A program made the position numbers and the translations under genes. A DNA stretch of 64,000 nucleotides, from the NCBI GenBank assembly GCA_045657625.1, contig JAZOTM010000014.1, forward strand, positions 1 through 64,000, in the 5' to 3' direction. The stretch is from JAZOTM01 sp045657625. GTDB lineage: Bacteria > Bacillota > Clostridia > Lachnospirales > Lachnospiraceae. The stretch's first letter is position 1. Every line of letters starts with the position of its first letter. Below, in pieces: positions 50,122 through 59,607 of the stretch. The notes under the pieces are model-generated. The model worked only from the letters and a program-made list of their open reading frames with translations. It did no database searches and was not told the DNA's origin.

Positions 50122-51210
50122 ATGTTAAAAGAGTTTGATTTGAACCCCTTGGTGGAACCGCTCTTAGAGTGGTATGAAGGGCACGCCAGAGTGTTGCCCT
50201 GGAGGGAAGAACCTACGCCCTATTGTGTTTGGGTGTCGGAAATTATGTTGCAACAGACCAGAGTAGAGGCGGTAAAACCCTATTTTGAACGGTTTATGAA
50301 GGCGTTGCCGGATTTGCATGCACTCGCAGTCTGTCCGGAAGAGGAGCTGCTAAAATTGTGGGAAGGCCTTGGATACTATAATCGTGTAAAAAATTTGCAG
50401 ATTGCTGCAAGACAGGTGGAAGAATTTTATGGTGGAGAACTTCCTCAAAATTATGAGGAACTGTTGAAATTGAAAGGAATTGGCCATTATACGGCAGGAG
50501 CAATTCTTTCCATTGCTTATGAGATTCCGGCACCGGCAGTGGATGGAAATGTGTTCCGTGTTTTGACCAGAGTTTCCACAGATGATCATGATATTTTAAA
50601 GGCGTCCTTTCGTACCGAGGTAGAAGAGTGCCTTCTGCCGGTTTTGCCGGTTCACCATGCCAGAGCATTTACGCAGGCATTGATGGAACTTGGCGCCACG
50701 GTTTGTGTACCGAACGGAGAACCGCATTGTGCCGCATGTCCGTGGGAGGCTTTTTGCATGGCCCATAAAAAGGGAGAGGAAGAGGCGTATCCCGTAAAAA
50801 GTAAGGCAAAGCCGAGACGTATGGAAGAACGTACGATTCTCGTAATTCGAGATGGGGATTCTGTTGTGTTGCAAAAAAGACCGGAAAAGGGTTTGCTTTC
50901 CGGGATGTATGAGTTTCCGGGGTTAGAGGGAAAACAGGATCGAGAAACGGTGCTTTCTTATGTAAAGGCCTTGGGTTTGGCCCCGTTACATGTGAAGGAA
51001 TTACAGACAGCAAAGCATATTTTTTCCCATGTAGAATGGCATATGATTGGATATATGATTCGTGTCGAAGAACTGGAAAAAGTGCCGGAGGGACTGATTT
51101 TGGCTGATGCACAGACGGCAGAACAAAAGTATGCGATTCCATCGGCATATCGGGCCTACACAGAATATATGAATATTCGTTTGGGAAATGAAAAATACGA
51201 AAAAGAATAG
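50122..51210 (+). CDS. mutY: A/G-specific adenine glycosylase MutY
   Basis: A 362-residue base-excision repair glycosylase removing adenine opposite 8-oxoguanine. SEIMLQQTRV holds the catalytic Glu, the helix-hairpin-helix LKGIGHYTAGAI is near residue 115, AVDGNVFRVLTR carries the catalytic Asp, and the [4Fe-4S] cluster is C-x6-C-x2-C-x5-C in CVPNGEPHCAACPWEAFC. The C-terminal third is a NUDIX-like 8-oxoG recognition domain (KRPEKGLLSGMYEFPGLEG). Full length. Monocistronic with terminator. Confidence 0.96.
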   Translation: MLKEFDLNPLVEPLLEWYEGHARVLPWREEPTPYCVWVSEIMLQQTRVEAVKPYFERFMKALPDLHALAVCPEEELLKLWEGLGYYNRVKNLQIAARQVEEFYGGELPQNYEELLKLKGIGHYTAGAILSIAYEIPAPAVDGNVFRVLTRVSTDDHDILKASFRTEVEECLLPVLPVHHARAFTQALMELGATVCVPNGEPHCAACPWEAFCMAHKKGEEEAYPVKSKAKPRRMEERTILVIRDGDSVVLQKRPEKGLLSGMYEFPGLEGKQDRETVLSYVKALGLAPLHVKELQTAKHIFSHVEWHMIGYMIRVEELEKVPEGLILADAQTAEQKYAIPSAYRAYTEYMNIRLGNEKYEKE

Positions 51211-51247
51211 CGAACGGATTGTACGAAAAGAATTCTGGAAAATGAGG

Positions 51248-51275
51248 AAGCCGGTGAGTATCTCACCGGCTTTTC
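51248..51275 (+). terminator. Intrinsic terminator after mutY
   Basis: AAGCCGGTGAG (51248-51258) with CTCACCGGCTT (51262-51272). Confidence 0.88.
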
Positions 51276-51413
51276 ATATGAAAAAGATAAAAGCAGCAAC
51301 ATTTCTAAAATGTGTTTACACTAAGTATATTAATGAAAAAATATGACCGTCTTTTGAGGAAAATTTAACAATGAGGTAAATAAAATATGAACAGTTTGTT
51401 AACAAGGAAATCC

Positions 51414-51442
51414 TTTTCACTTCTAAGAGAACCATGTATAAT
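51414..51442 (+). promoter_or_regulatory. Candidate promoter of glycosyltransferase gene
   Basis: TTTTCA (51414-51419), 17-bp spacer, TATAAT (51437-51442). A small palindrome TTGTTAACAA lies at 51396-51405 just upstream. Confidence 0.55.
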
Positions 51443-51482
51443 GAAAGATAGTGCATAAAAAGAAGAGAGGCAAATATCATTT

Positions 51483-52499
51483 ATGAAGTTATTATCAATA
51501 GCTGTACCAAGTTATAATTCAGAAGATTATTTGGAACATTGTGTAGATTCGCTGCTTGTAGGCGGAGAAGATGTGGAAATCTTAATCGTGGATGATGGTT
51601 CCAAGGACCGCACTGCAGAAATTGCAGATGCATATGAAAAGAAATATCCGGGAATTGTCAAAGCCATTCATCAGGAAAATGGCGGACACGGAGAAGCCGT
51701 CAACGCAGGAATTCGAAATGCTACCGGTGTTTATTTTAAAGTCGTAGATAGTGATGATTGGTTGGATGAAGAGTCCTTTCATCAAGTATTGGATAAATTA
51801 AAAGAGCTCATTGACAGCTCACAGATGGTAGATATGTTCGTAGCAAATTTTGTTTACGAAAAAGAGGGGGCAAAACATAAAAAGGTGATGCGCTACACCT
51901 CTAATTTGCCGACAGACAGAGTTTTTACCTGGAAAGATACAGAACGTTTCCGCAAAGGAAAGTATTTATTAATGCATTCCGTAATCTACCGCACAAAGTT
52001 GTTGCGTGATTGTGGATTGGAATTGCCAAAGCATACCTTCTATGTGGACAATTTATTCGTATATCAACCACTTCCATATGTGAAGACCATGTACTACATG
52101 GATGTGAATTTATATCGCTATTTCATTGGACGTGAAGATCAGTCTGTAAATGAAAAAGTCATGATCAGTCGTATTGATCAGCAGATTCGCGTGAATAAGT
52201 TGATGTTGGATTATGTAGATTTATATACCGTACAAAACCGCCGTTGCCGGGATTATATGTTCAACTATTTGGAAATTATTACCGTGGTTTCCACGATTAT
52301 GTGCATTCGTTCCGGAACTGCAGAAAATTTAGAGAAGAAAAGAGAGTTATGGAAATATATTAAGGAAAAGGATATCCGCGTATTCCACCGTTTAAGACGT
52401 GGAATTTTGGGACAGAGTATGAATCTTCCGGGGAAGAGTGGAAGACGTATTTCCGTAGCACTCTATAAGATTTCTCAGAAGGTGATAGGCTTTAATTAA
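51483..52499 (+). CDS. Family 2 glycosyltransferase
   Basis: A 338-residue GT-A glycosyltransferase. N-terminal LSIAVPSYNSEDYLEHCVDSLL, the DDGSKDRTAEIA motif, HQENGGHGEAVNAGIRNATG and VDSDDW (metal-binding DxD-like) identify GT2. The C-terminal 120 residues are basic and helix-rich, without an obvious transmembrane segment, so it may sit peripherally on the membrane. The sugar and acceptor cannot be deduced. A MATE transporter begins 18 bp later and may be co-transcribed. Confidence 0.9.
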   Translation: MKLLSIAVPSYNSEDYLEHCVDSLLVGGEDVEILIVDDGSKDRTAEIADAYEKKYPGIVKAIHQENGGHGEAVNAGIRNATGVYFKVVDSDDWLDEESFHQVLDKLKELIDSSQMVDMFVANFVYEKEGAKHKKVMRYTSNLPTDRVFTWKDTERFRKGKYLLMHSVIYRTKLLRDCGLELPKHTFYVDNLFVYQPLPYVKTMYYMDVNLYRYFIGREDQSVNEKVMISRIDQQIRVNKLMLDYVDLYTVQNRRCRDYMFNYLEIITVVSTIMCIRSGTAENLEKKRELWKYIKEKDIRVFHRLRRGILGQSMNLPGKSGRRISVALYKISQKVIGFN

Positions 52500-52517
52500 A
52501 GTCCTTTGAGGTTTTCT

Positions 52518-53954
52518 ATGCAACAAGAATTGAATATGAGTCGGGAAGAGGCATTGGCTTTTCCACTGAAGAAAAGAGAATTGCTTTTCGGAGATAAGCA
52601 GTTTTATGGAAAAGTAGCCTATGTTGTATTGCCCATTATCATACAAAATACCTTATCCAATGTGGTGAGCCTGTTGGATAACATTATGGTTGGACAAGTA
52701 GGAACGCTTCCTATGTCCGCTGTGGCGATTATCAATCAGATTTTATTTGTGGTGTACCTCTGTATTTGGGGTGCGATTGCCGGCGCCGGTATTTACAGTA
52801 CCCAGTTTTTTGGAAAAGGGGATCAGGCTGGCGTTCGCTATACCATGCGATTTAAATTGTTGATTACCTTTGTGGTATTGCTGATTACATGCAGTATCCT
52901 TTATTTTGGCGGAGATGCATTGATTCAGTTGTATATTTCTGCGGATACAGCAGAAGCAACCCGTTTGGCGACACTTGGTTATGCCAAAGGATATTTGTTG
53001 ATTATGATGCTGGGGCTTTTGCCTTTTGGAATTACCCAGTGCTATGCAGGAACCATGAGGGAGTCCGGACAAACGGTACTTCCTATGGCAGCCAGTATCA
53101 TAGCTATGCTCATCAACTTTGTGTTTAACTTACTTTTGATTTTTGGTTACCTTGGGTTTCCGAAAATGGGAGTTCTGGGTGCTGCAACAGCAACGGTGAT
53201 TTCCAGATTTGTGGAAATGTTAATCGTTGTTTTGAGTGTTCATTTGCAGCAGAAAAAATACACCTTTGTGGTGGGGCTGTTTCGCGGATTTTATATTCCG
53301 GGGGACATGTTTTTCTTGATTTTAAAAAAGAGTCTGCCGTTATTGGCAAATGAGTGTTTGTGGAGCTTGGGACAGGCTACATTGCTTCAATGTTATTCTG
53401 TGCGTGGAATTTCTGCTGTAGCGGCATTAAACATTTGTTATACCATTTCCACCATTTTCAATGAGGCGTTTATTTCCATGGGAAATGCGACGTCCATTAT
53501 GGTGGGTCAGGAGCTGGGAGCCAATCGTTTGGTGAATGCCAGAAGAACGGCTTGGCGTTTGGCTACTTTAAGTGTGTTGGCTTGCGTCTGTATGGGTACG
53601 ATTCTGTTTTTTGTGGCTCCGGTGATCCCAAGAGTTTACAACACAGAAGAGGAAATTCGCTTATTGGCAACACAGTGTATTCGTGTGGTAGCGGTTTGCA
53701 TGCCGATTAATGCATTTACAAATGTGTCTTATTTTACCTTGCGTGCAGGTGGAAAAACAGGAATTACTTTTGTATTTGACAGTTGCTTTGCTTGGTTTTT
53801 AAGTGTTCCGATTGCTTATTTGTTGGCGCACTTCACCGCTTATCCGGTCATTGTTTGCTTTGCTATTGTATGTTCCTTGGAATTTGTGAAGGATTTGATT
53901 GGATTTTTCTTGGTAAAACGAGGAAGTTGGGTTCAAAATATGGTTGGCGCTTAA
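52518..53954 (+). CDS. MATE family efflux transporter
   Basis: A 478-residue, 12-helix transporter of the MATE family, using a cation gradient to export drugs or metabolites. N-terminal LPIIIQNTLSNVVSLLDNIMVGQVG is the signature first helix, and GAIAGAGIYSTQFFGKGD and the mirror motif in the second half (SMGNATSIMVGQELGANR) support two homologous halves. ATG at 52518 has GAGG six bases upstream; an in-frame TTG at 52506 overlaps that SD. It lies close behind a glycosyltransferase, so export of a glycosylated compound is a thought but unproven. Confidence 0.9.
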   Translation: MQQELNMSREEALAFPLKKRELLFGDKQFYGKVAYVVLPIIIQNTLSNVVSLLDNIMVGQVGTLPMSAVAIINQILFVVYLCIWGAIAGAGIYSTQFFGKGDQAGVRYTMRFKLLITFVVLLITCSILYFGGDALIQLYISADTAEATRLATLGYAKGYLLIMMLGLLPFGITQCYAGTMRESGQTVLPMAASIIAMLINFVFNLLLIFGYLGFPKMGVLGAATATVISRFVEMLIVVLSVHLQQKKYTFVVGLFRGFYIPGDMFFLILKKSLPLLANECLWSLGQATLLQCYSVRGISAVAALNICYTISTIFNEAFISMGNATSIMVGQELGANRLVNARRTAWRLATLSVLACVCMGTILFFVAPVIPRVYNTEEEIRLLATQCIRVVAVCMPINAFTNVSYFTLRAGGKTGITFVFDSCFAWFLSVPIAYLLAHFTAYPVIVCFAIVCSLEFVKDLIGFFLVKRGSWVQNMVGA

Positions 53955-53967
53955 CGTCGTAATTATT

Positions 53968-53996
53968 TTGTCTAAAGAAAAGAGAAGTGCTATAAT
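53968..53996 (+). promoter_or_regulatory. Sigma-A promoter of pncB
   Basis: TTGTCT (53968-53973), 17-bp spacer, TATAAT (53991-53996) with TGC before it. GTCTAAAG (53970-53977) and CTTTAGAC (53999-54006) form an inverted repeat around the -10, a possible operator. Confidence 0.7.
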
Positions 53997-54028
53997 CCCT
54001 TTAGACGAATGCAACCCTTAAGAAAGGA

Positions 54029-54040
54029 GCGCTTTTGCGC
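54029..54040 (+). promoter_or_regulatory. Hairpin between SD and start codon of pncB
   Basis: GCGC-TTTT-GCGC (54029-54040) begins at the last G of the SD AAAGGAG (54023-54029); the ATG is at 54048. Folding would shorten the distance to about 7 bases. Confidence 0.45.
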
Positions 54041-54047
54041 GAAAGAT

Positions 54048-55499
54048 ATGAGCACTTTAAATCTTACCCTGCTTACAGATTTATACGAAATGACAATGAT
54101 GCAGGGGTATTACAAAAATCAAAATAACAGCAAGGTGGTATTTGATGCCTTTTATCGCACCAATCCCTGTGGTGGCGGATATGCCATTATGGCAGGATTG
54201 GAGCAGGTCATTGATTATATAGAAAACCTTCATTTTTCCGAGGAAGATATTACGTATCTTCGTGGACTGGGTATTTTTGAAGAGGACTTTTTGGCATATT
54301 TAAAAGACTTCCATTTCCACGGAGATATTTATGGAATTCCTGAGGGAACTTTGATTTTTCCAAGAGAACCAATGATTAAGGTTGTGGCACCAATCATGGA
54401 AGCACAGTTGGTGGAGACAGCCATTTTAAATATTTTGAATCATCAGTGTTTGATTGCAACCAAAGCATCCAGAGTATGCTATGCAGCAAAGGGAGATGGG
54501 GTTATGGAGTTTGGTCTCCGTAGAGCCCAGGGACCGGATGCAGGTACGTATGGAGCCAGAGCAGCAATGATTGGTGGTTGCAAAGGCACTTCCAATGTTT
54601 TGGCAGGACAGCTTTTTGATGTTCCGGTACTTGGAACCCATGCCCATAGTTGGATCATGAGTTTCCCGGATGAATATACGGCGTTCAAGAAGTATGCAGA
54701 GCTTTATCCGAAGGCATGCATTTTATTGGTAGATACTTACGATACTTTAAAATCCGGTATTCCAAATGCCATTCGTGTATTTACGGAAATGCGAGAAGCC
54801 GGCATTCCATTGACTTACTATGGAATTCGTATGGATAGCGGCGACTTGGCTTATCTTTCCAAAAAGGTAAGACAGATGCTGGATGCAGCAGGATTTGAGG
54901 ATGCAGTGATTTCAGCCAGCAACGACTTGGATGAGCACTTGATTCAGAGTTTGAAGTTGCAGGGTGCGACCATTACCTCTTGGGGTGTTGGTACGAATTT
55001 GATTACCAGCAAAGATAATCCGGCATTTGGTGGCGTCTACAAAATGGCAGCCATTGAAAATGAACAGGGTGAATTTATTCCAAAGATTAAGATTTCAGAG
55101 AACTCTGAAAAGATTACAAATCCGGGCAACAAAACAATTTTCCGTATTTATGATAAAGACACCGGAAAAATCCGTGCGGATTTGATTGCTTTGGCCGATG
55201 AAACATTTGACACGACGCAGGATATGACGATTTTTGATCCAATTGAGCCATGGAAAAAGACACGTCTTGCAGGAGATAGCTATACCATGCGAGAATTGTT
55301 GATTCCTGTGGTAAAGGATGGAAAACGTTGCTACAATTCTCCGAGCGTAATGGAAATCCGTGAAATCTGTGAAAAAGAAAAACAGACCGTTTGGAATGAA
55401 ACCTTACGTTTGGAAAATCCGGCAGAGATTCATGTGGATTTATCGGATAAGCTCTATGATTTAAAAGAAGAGTTATTGCATCAAATGCATACATTTTGA
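54048..55499 (+). CDS. pncB: Nicotinate phosphoribosyltransferase PncB
   Basis: A 483-residue NAD-salvage enzyme making nicotinate mononucleotide from nicotinate and PRPP with ATP. N-terminal LTLLTDLYEMTMMQGYYKN, EFGLRRAQGPDAG, GTHAHSWIMSFPDE, LVDTYDTL and GIRMDSGDLAYLSKK are conserved. I take ATG at 54048 because the promoter at 53991-53996 would place the RNA start near 54003, leaving an in-frame ATG at 54009 nearly leaderless and without an SD. It complements the de novo nadABC set and may share NiaR control. Confidence 0.93.
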   Translation: MSTLNLTLLTDLYEMTMMQGYYKNQNNSKVVFDAFYRTNPCGGGYAIMAGLEQVIDYIENLHFSEEDITYLRGLGIFEEDFLAYLKDFHFHGDIYGIPEGTLIFPREPMIKVVAPIMEAQLVETAILNILNHQCLIATKASRVCYAAKGDGVMEFGLRRAQGPDAGTYGARAAMIGGCKGTSNVLAGQLFDVPVLGTHAHSWIMSFPDEYTAFKKYAELYPKACILLVDTYDTLKSGIPNAIRVFTEMREAGIPLTYYGIRMDSGDLAYLSKKVRQMLDAAGFEDAVISASNDLDEHLIQSLKLQGATITSWGVGTNLITSKDNPAFGGVYKMAAIENEQGEFIPKIKISENSEKITNPGNKTIFRIYDKDTGKIRADLIALADETFDTTQDMTIFDPIEPWKKTRLAGDSYTMRELLIPVVKDGKRCYNSPSVMEIREICEKEKQTVWNETLRLENPAEIHVDLSDKLYDLKEELLHQMHTF

Positions 55500-55523
55500 C
55501 ACAAAAGAAAAATGTGATACACT
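55496..55523 (+). promoter_or_regulatory. Candidate promoter of DUF4190 gene
   Basis: TTGACA (55496-55501) overlaps the pncB stop; 16-bp spacer; TACACT (55518-55523). Confidence 0.45.
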
Positions 55524-55594
55524 TTTTTGTGTGAGTCAAAGAAAGAAGGGAATTCTTTAATTCGCAGAAATGAGAGTGACACGAGGAGGAGAAT

Positions 55595-56245
55595 ATGAAC
55601 GAAGAACAAAACTACAATGAAAACAATGGTTCTGATTACAATTACAACAACGGTTATAATCAGGCAGAAAATCAGGGCTATGAATACAGAAATGAGCCGG
55701 GATACGTTCATCAGGAAGAGTCTCAGCAGACAGGACAGGGACAGCCTTATCCGGGCTATGGTCCACAGTTTACCAATCAGGGCCAGCAGAATGCCAACGG
55801 TTATCAACAGGGCTATAATAATGGCTACAACTATGGTTATCAGCAGAATGGATACCAGCAACCTTACAACAATCCAAACGGCTTCCAGAGACCAGAGAGC
55901 CAGGCACTGGGAATTGTGTCTATGATTCTTGGTATTGTGGCAGTGATTCTTTGCTGCCCTCCATTTAACATTATCATTGCCATAGCAGCGTTGGTTACCG
56001 GTATTGTTTACTTGGCTCAGAAAAAGAAAACCGGTAAAGGGTTTGCTATTGCAGGTATTGTGACAGGTGCCATTGCTTTACTTTTTGGCATTGGTCTGAT
56101 CCTTATGGTTATGTTCCTTCCGGAAACAGACACCGATTACTATAGTAGCTATGATGAGCAGTATTGGGAGGATTTCTTTGATGAGTATATGAATGATACT
56201 CTGGAGGACAATGTGGCTCCCTCAGTGGAAGATTCCTATTTTTAA
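55595..56245 (+). CDS. DUF4190-type membrane protein with Gln/Asn/Tyr/Gly-rich N-terminus
   Basis: A 216-residue protein. Residues 1-100 are low complexity, dominated by Asn, Gln, Tyr and Gly with few hydrophobics (NNGYNYGYQQNGYQQPYNN), a prion-like composition. Residues about 105-175 hold two membrane helices in the DUF4190 pattern (ALGIVSMILGIVAVILCC and KGFAIAGIVTGAIALLFGIGL). The last 40 residues are acidic and Tyr/Asp-rich. The low-complexity part is probably cytoplasmic or extracellular; topology is not clear. SD GAGGAGG before ATG. Function unknown. Confidence 0.82.
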   Translation: MNEEQNYNENNGSDYNYNNGYNQAENQGYEYRNEPGYVHQEESQQTGQGQPYPGYGPQFTNQGQQNANGYQQGYNNGYNYGYQQNGYQQPYNNPNGFQRPESQALGIVSMILGIVAVILCCPPFNIIIAIAALVTGIVYLAQKKKTGKGFAIAGIVTGAIALLFGIGLILMVMFLPETDTDYYSSYDEQYWEDFFDEYMNDTLEDNVAPSVEDSYF

Positions 56246-56278
56246 ATTGTTTTGACGACCCTGATCGGGTTTGATGAG

Positions 56279-56313
56279 AAAGGCCTTTTCCTTTTTGGAG
56301 AAGACCTTTTTTA
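56279..56313 (+). terminator. Intrinsic terminator before ileS
   Basis: AAAGG (56279-56283) with CCTTT (56305-56309), continued by a further partly paired stem, then T-run. Confidence 0.6.
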
Positions 56314-56326
56314 ATTTGCAATTATA

Positions 56327-56335
56327 TGCTATAAT
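56327..56335 (+). promoter_or_regulatory. Extended -10 of ileS promoter
   Basis: TGCTATAAT. The RNA leader would be only about 50 bases, too short for a T-box riboswitch. Confidence 0.55.
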
Positions 56336-56392
56336 CTGTAGGATTGTTCGTAAATACCGAAAGATTATATAGATGGATGTGAGGAGAAGATT

Positions 56393-59300
56393 ATGTACAA
56401 GAAAATCGACCCTACCAAAGGTGCGGTAGCAAGAGAAAAAGAAGTGGAAGCTTTTTGGAAAGAAAATCAGATTTTCCAGAAAAGTATGGACAGTAGAAAG
56501 GAAGGCCCTACTTATACTTTTTACGATGGACCTCCAACTGCAAATGGTAAGCCGCATATCGGCCACGTTTTAACCCGTGTTATCAAGGACATGATTCCAA
56601 GATACCAGACTATGAAGGGCAATTACGTTCCAAGAAAAGCTGGTTGGGATACTCACGGACTTCCGGTTGAGTTGGAAGTAGAAAAACTTCTTGGATTAAA
56701 CGGAAAAGAACAGATTGAAGAATACGGAATGGAACCTTTCATCAAAAAATGTAAGGAATCTGTTTGGAAATATAAGGGAATGTGGGAAGATTTCTCCGGA
56801 ACAGTTGGTTTCTGGGCAGACATGGACAATCCTTACGTTACCTATGATGACAACTTTATTGAGTCTGAATGGTGGGCTTTGAAGGAAATCTGGAATAAAA
56901 ACCTGCTTTACAAGGGATTCAAGATTGTTCCTTACTGTCCTCGTTGTGGAACCCCGCTTTCTGCACAGGAAGTTGCACAGGGTTACAAGACCGTAAAAGA
57001 AAAATCCGCAGTAGTTCGTTTTAAAGTGGTAGGAGAAGATGCATACTTCTTAGCATGGACCACCACACCATGGACTTTACCAAGTAACGTTGCTCTTTGC
57101 GTAAACCCGGATGAGGAATATTGCAAAGTAAAGGCTGTTGATGGATATACCTATTACATGGCAAAGGCTCTTTTGGATAAGGTGCTTGCACCACTCGCAA
57201 AAGAAGAAGGCAAGGCAGCATATGAAATCTTAGAAAGCTATGTTGGAAAAGATTTGGAACACAAGGCATATGAACCACTTTTCCCATGGGCAAAGACCGT
57301 TGCAGACAAGCAGCATAAAGAAGGTTTCTTTATCACTTGTGATTCCTACGTTACCATGACAGATGGTACCGGTATTGTACATATTGCACCTGCATTTGGT
57401 GAAGACGATGCCAACGTTGGACGTAAATATGACTTACCATTCGTTCAGTTTGTAAACGAAAAAGGTGAGTTGACAGAAGAGACAGATTACGCCGGCGTAT
57501 TCGTAAAGAAAGCGGATCCGCTTGTACTTGCTGATTTGGAAAAAGAAGGCAAGCTTTTCGAAGCACCGAAGTTTGAACATGAGTATCCACATTGCTGGAG
57601 ATGCGATACTCCATTGATTTACTACGCAAGAGAGTCCTGGTTTGTAAAGATGACCGAAGTAAAGGACGAATTGATTGCAAACAATAAGACTGTAAACTGG
57701 ATTCCAAAGTCTATCGGTGAAGGACGTTTTGGAAACTGGTTGGAAAATATTCAGGACTGGGGTATTTCCAGAAACCGTTATTGGGGAACTCCATTAAATA
57801 TTTGGGAGTGCCCGGACTGTGGAAAACAAGAAGCAGTTGGAAGTAGAGCAGAACTTGCAGAACGCACCGGAAATCCGGAATCTGCAAAAGTAGAATTACA
57901 TAGACCTTACATCGATGAAGTGACCTTCGCTTGCCCGGATTGTGGCGGCACCATGCATCGTGTGCCGGAAGTGATTGACTGCTGGTTTGATAGTGGAGCA
58001 ATGCCTTTTGCACAGCATCATTATCCATTTGAAAACAAAGAAATTTTTGAACAGCAGTTCCCTGCAAAATTCATCTCAGAAGCAGTGGATCAGACCAGAG
58101 GATGGTTCTACTCTTTGATGGCAGAATCTACCTTGTTGTTCCATAAAGCGCCTTATGAAAACGTTATCGTTTTAGGCCACGTACAGGATGAAAATGGTCA
58201 GAAGATGAGTAAGAGTAAAGGAAATGCGGTAGATCCGTTTGACGCTTTACAGAAGCACGGCGCGGATGCCATTCGTTGGTATTTCTACATCAATTCCGCA
58301 CCATGGTTACCAAATCGTTTCCATGACAAGGCAGTTACCGAAGGACAGAACAAGTTCTTAGGAACCTTATGGAATACATACGCATTCTTTGTTTTATATG
58401 CAAATATCGATGAATTCGATGCTACAAAATATACTTTGGACTATGACAAGTTGACTGTTATGGACAAGTGGTTACTTTCCAAGTTGAATACCGTTGTAAA
58501 GACGGTAGACGACAATTTAGGCAACTATCGTATTCCGGAAGCTGCCAGAGCATTGGATGAATTCGTAGATGAAATGAGTAACTGGTATGTTCGTCGAAGC
58601 AGAGAACGTTTCTGGGCAAAGGGCATGGAACAGGATAAGATCAATGCTTACATGACTCTTTACACTGCACTTGTTACAATCGTAAAGACAGCAGCACCAA
58701 TGATCCCATTCATGGCAGAAGATATTTATCGCAACTTAGTATGTGAAATCGACCCATCTGCTCCGGAAAGTGTACATTTGTGTGACTTCCCAACAGTAAA
58801 TGAAGCATGGATTGATACCGAATTAGAAGCAAATATGGAAGCAGTATTGAAGATGGTAGTCTTTGGTCGTGCTTGTAGAAATGCAGCAAACATCAAGAAC
58901 CGTCAGCCAATCGGTACCATGTTTGTAAAAGCGGAAACAGAACTTCCGGAAATGTTCCAGGCTATCATCGAAGAAGAGTTGAATGTGAAGAAGGTAGAAT
59001 TCACACAGGATGTCAGTGGATATACCACATATACCTTCAAACCACAGCTTCGTACGGTTGGACCGAAGTATGGTAAGTTCTTGGGCGGCATCCAGAAAGC
59101 ACTTGCATCCATCGATGGAAATGCAGCTATGGATGAGTTGAAGAAGACCGGATTCTTACATTTGCCGGAGGTAGATGAGACCATCGCTCTTGCAGAAGAA
59201 GACTTGTTGATCACCATGACTCAGGCAGAAGGTTATGTAACGGACGGCGACAATTCTGTAACAGTTGTACTTGATACCAACCTGACAGAAGAGTTGTTAG

Positions 59301-59551
59301 AAGAAGGTTTTGAAAGAGAAATTATCAGCAAGATCCAGAACATGAGAAAAGAAGCGGATTTCGAAGTTATGGACAAGATTGCGGTTACCTTCACAGGCTC
59401 TGATAAGATTAAGAGCATCGTGGACAAGTTCAAAGAGGATATTGCAGGCAACGTCCTTGCAGTTTCTATCGAAGAAAAAGAACCGGCTGGATTCGTAAAA
59501 GAATGGAACATCAACGGAGAAAAAGTCTCCTTAGGTGTGGAAAAACAGTAA
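56393..59551 (+). CDS. ileS: Isoleucyl-tRNA synthetase, type 2 (eukaryote-like)
   Basis: A 1052-residue class I synthetase charging tRNA-Ile, with editing. HIGH is at residues 55-58 (NGKPHIGHVL), KMSKSKGN near 603, and the editing domain lies between (TTTPWTLPSNVAL). Length and the WDTHGLPVELEVEK, RNRYWGTPLNIWECPDCG blocks match the IleRS2 group, which is often mupirocin-resistant; this is inference from type. It lacks a T-box leader. The window has one ileS only. Confidence 0.95.
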   Translation: MYKKIDPTKGAVAREKEVEAFWKENQIFQKSMDSRKEGPTYTFYDGPPTANGKPHIGHVLTRVIKDMIPRYQTMKGNYVPRKAGWDTHGLPVELEVEKLLGLNGKEQIEEYGMEPFIKKCKESVWKYKGMWEDFSGTVGFWADMDNPYVTYDDNFIESEWWALKEIWNKNLLYKGFKIVPYCPRCGTPLSAQEVAQGYKTVKEKSAVVRFKVVGEDAYFLAWTTTPWTLPSNVALCVNPDEEYCKVKAVDGYTYYMAKALLDKVLAPLAKEEGKAAYEILESYVGKDLEHKAYEPLFPWAKTVADKQHKEGFFITCDSYVTMTDGTGIVHIAPAFGEDDANVGRKYDLPFVQFVNEKGELTEETDYAGVFVKKADPLVLADLEKEGKLFEAPKFEHEYPHCWRCDTPLIYYARESWFVKMTEVKDELIANNKTVNWIPKSIGEGRFGNWLENIQDWGISRNRYWGTPLNIWECPDCGKQEAVGSRAELAERTGNPESAKVELHRPYIDEVTFACPDCGGTMHRVPEVIDCWFDSGAMPFAQHHYPFENKEIFEQQFPAKFISEAVDQTRGWFYSLMAESTLLFHKAPYENVIVLGHVQDENGQKMSKSKGNAVDPFDALQKHGADAIRWYFYINSAPWLPNRFHDKAVTEGQNKFLGTLWNTYAFFVLYANIDEFDATKYTLDYDKLTVMDKWLLSKLNTVVKTVDDNLGNYRIPEAARALDEFVDEMSNWYVRRSRERFWAKGMEQDKINAYMTLYTALVTIVKTAAPMIPFMAEDIYRNLVCEIDPSAPESVHLCDFPTVNEAWIDTELEANMEAVLKMVVFGRACRNAANIKNRQPIGTMFVKAETELPEMFQAIIEEELNVKKVEFTQDVSGYTTYTFKPQLRTVGPKYGKFLGGIQKALASIDGNAAMDELKKTGFLHLPEVDETIALAEEDLLITMTQAEGYVTDGDNSVTVVLDTNLTEELLEEGFEREIISKIQNMRKEADFEVMDKIAVTFTGSDKIKSIVDKFKEDIAGNVLAVSIEEKEPAGFVKEWNINGEKVSLGVEKQ

Positions 59552-59607
59552 TTTTCATAAAAATTTAATCTTTTTTACAGAGGGCTCTAAAGAGCACTGT
59601 ATGAGAG

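Noticed and set aside
56314..56392. T-box leader of ileS
   Set aside because: No specifier loop or antiterminator motif and not enough length after the likely promoter.
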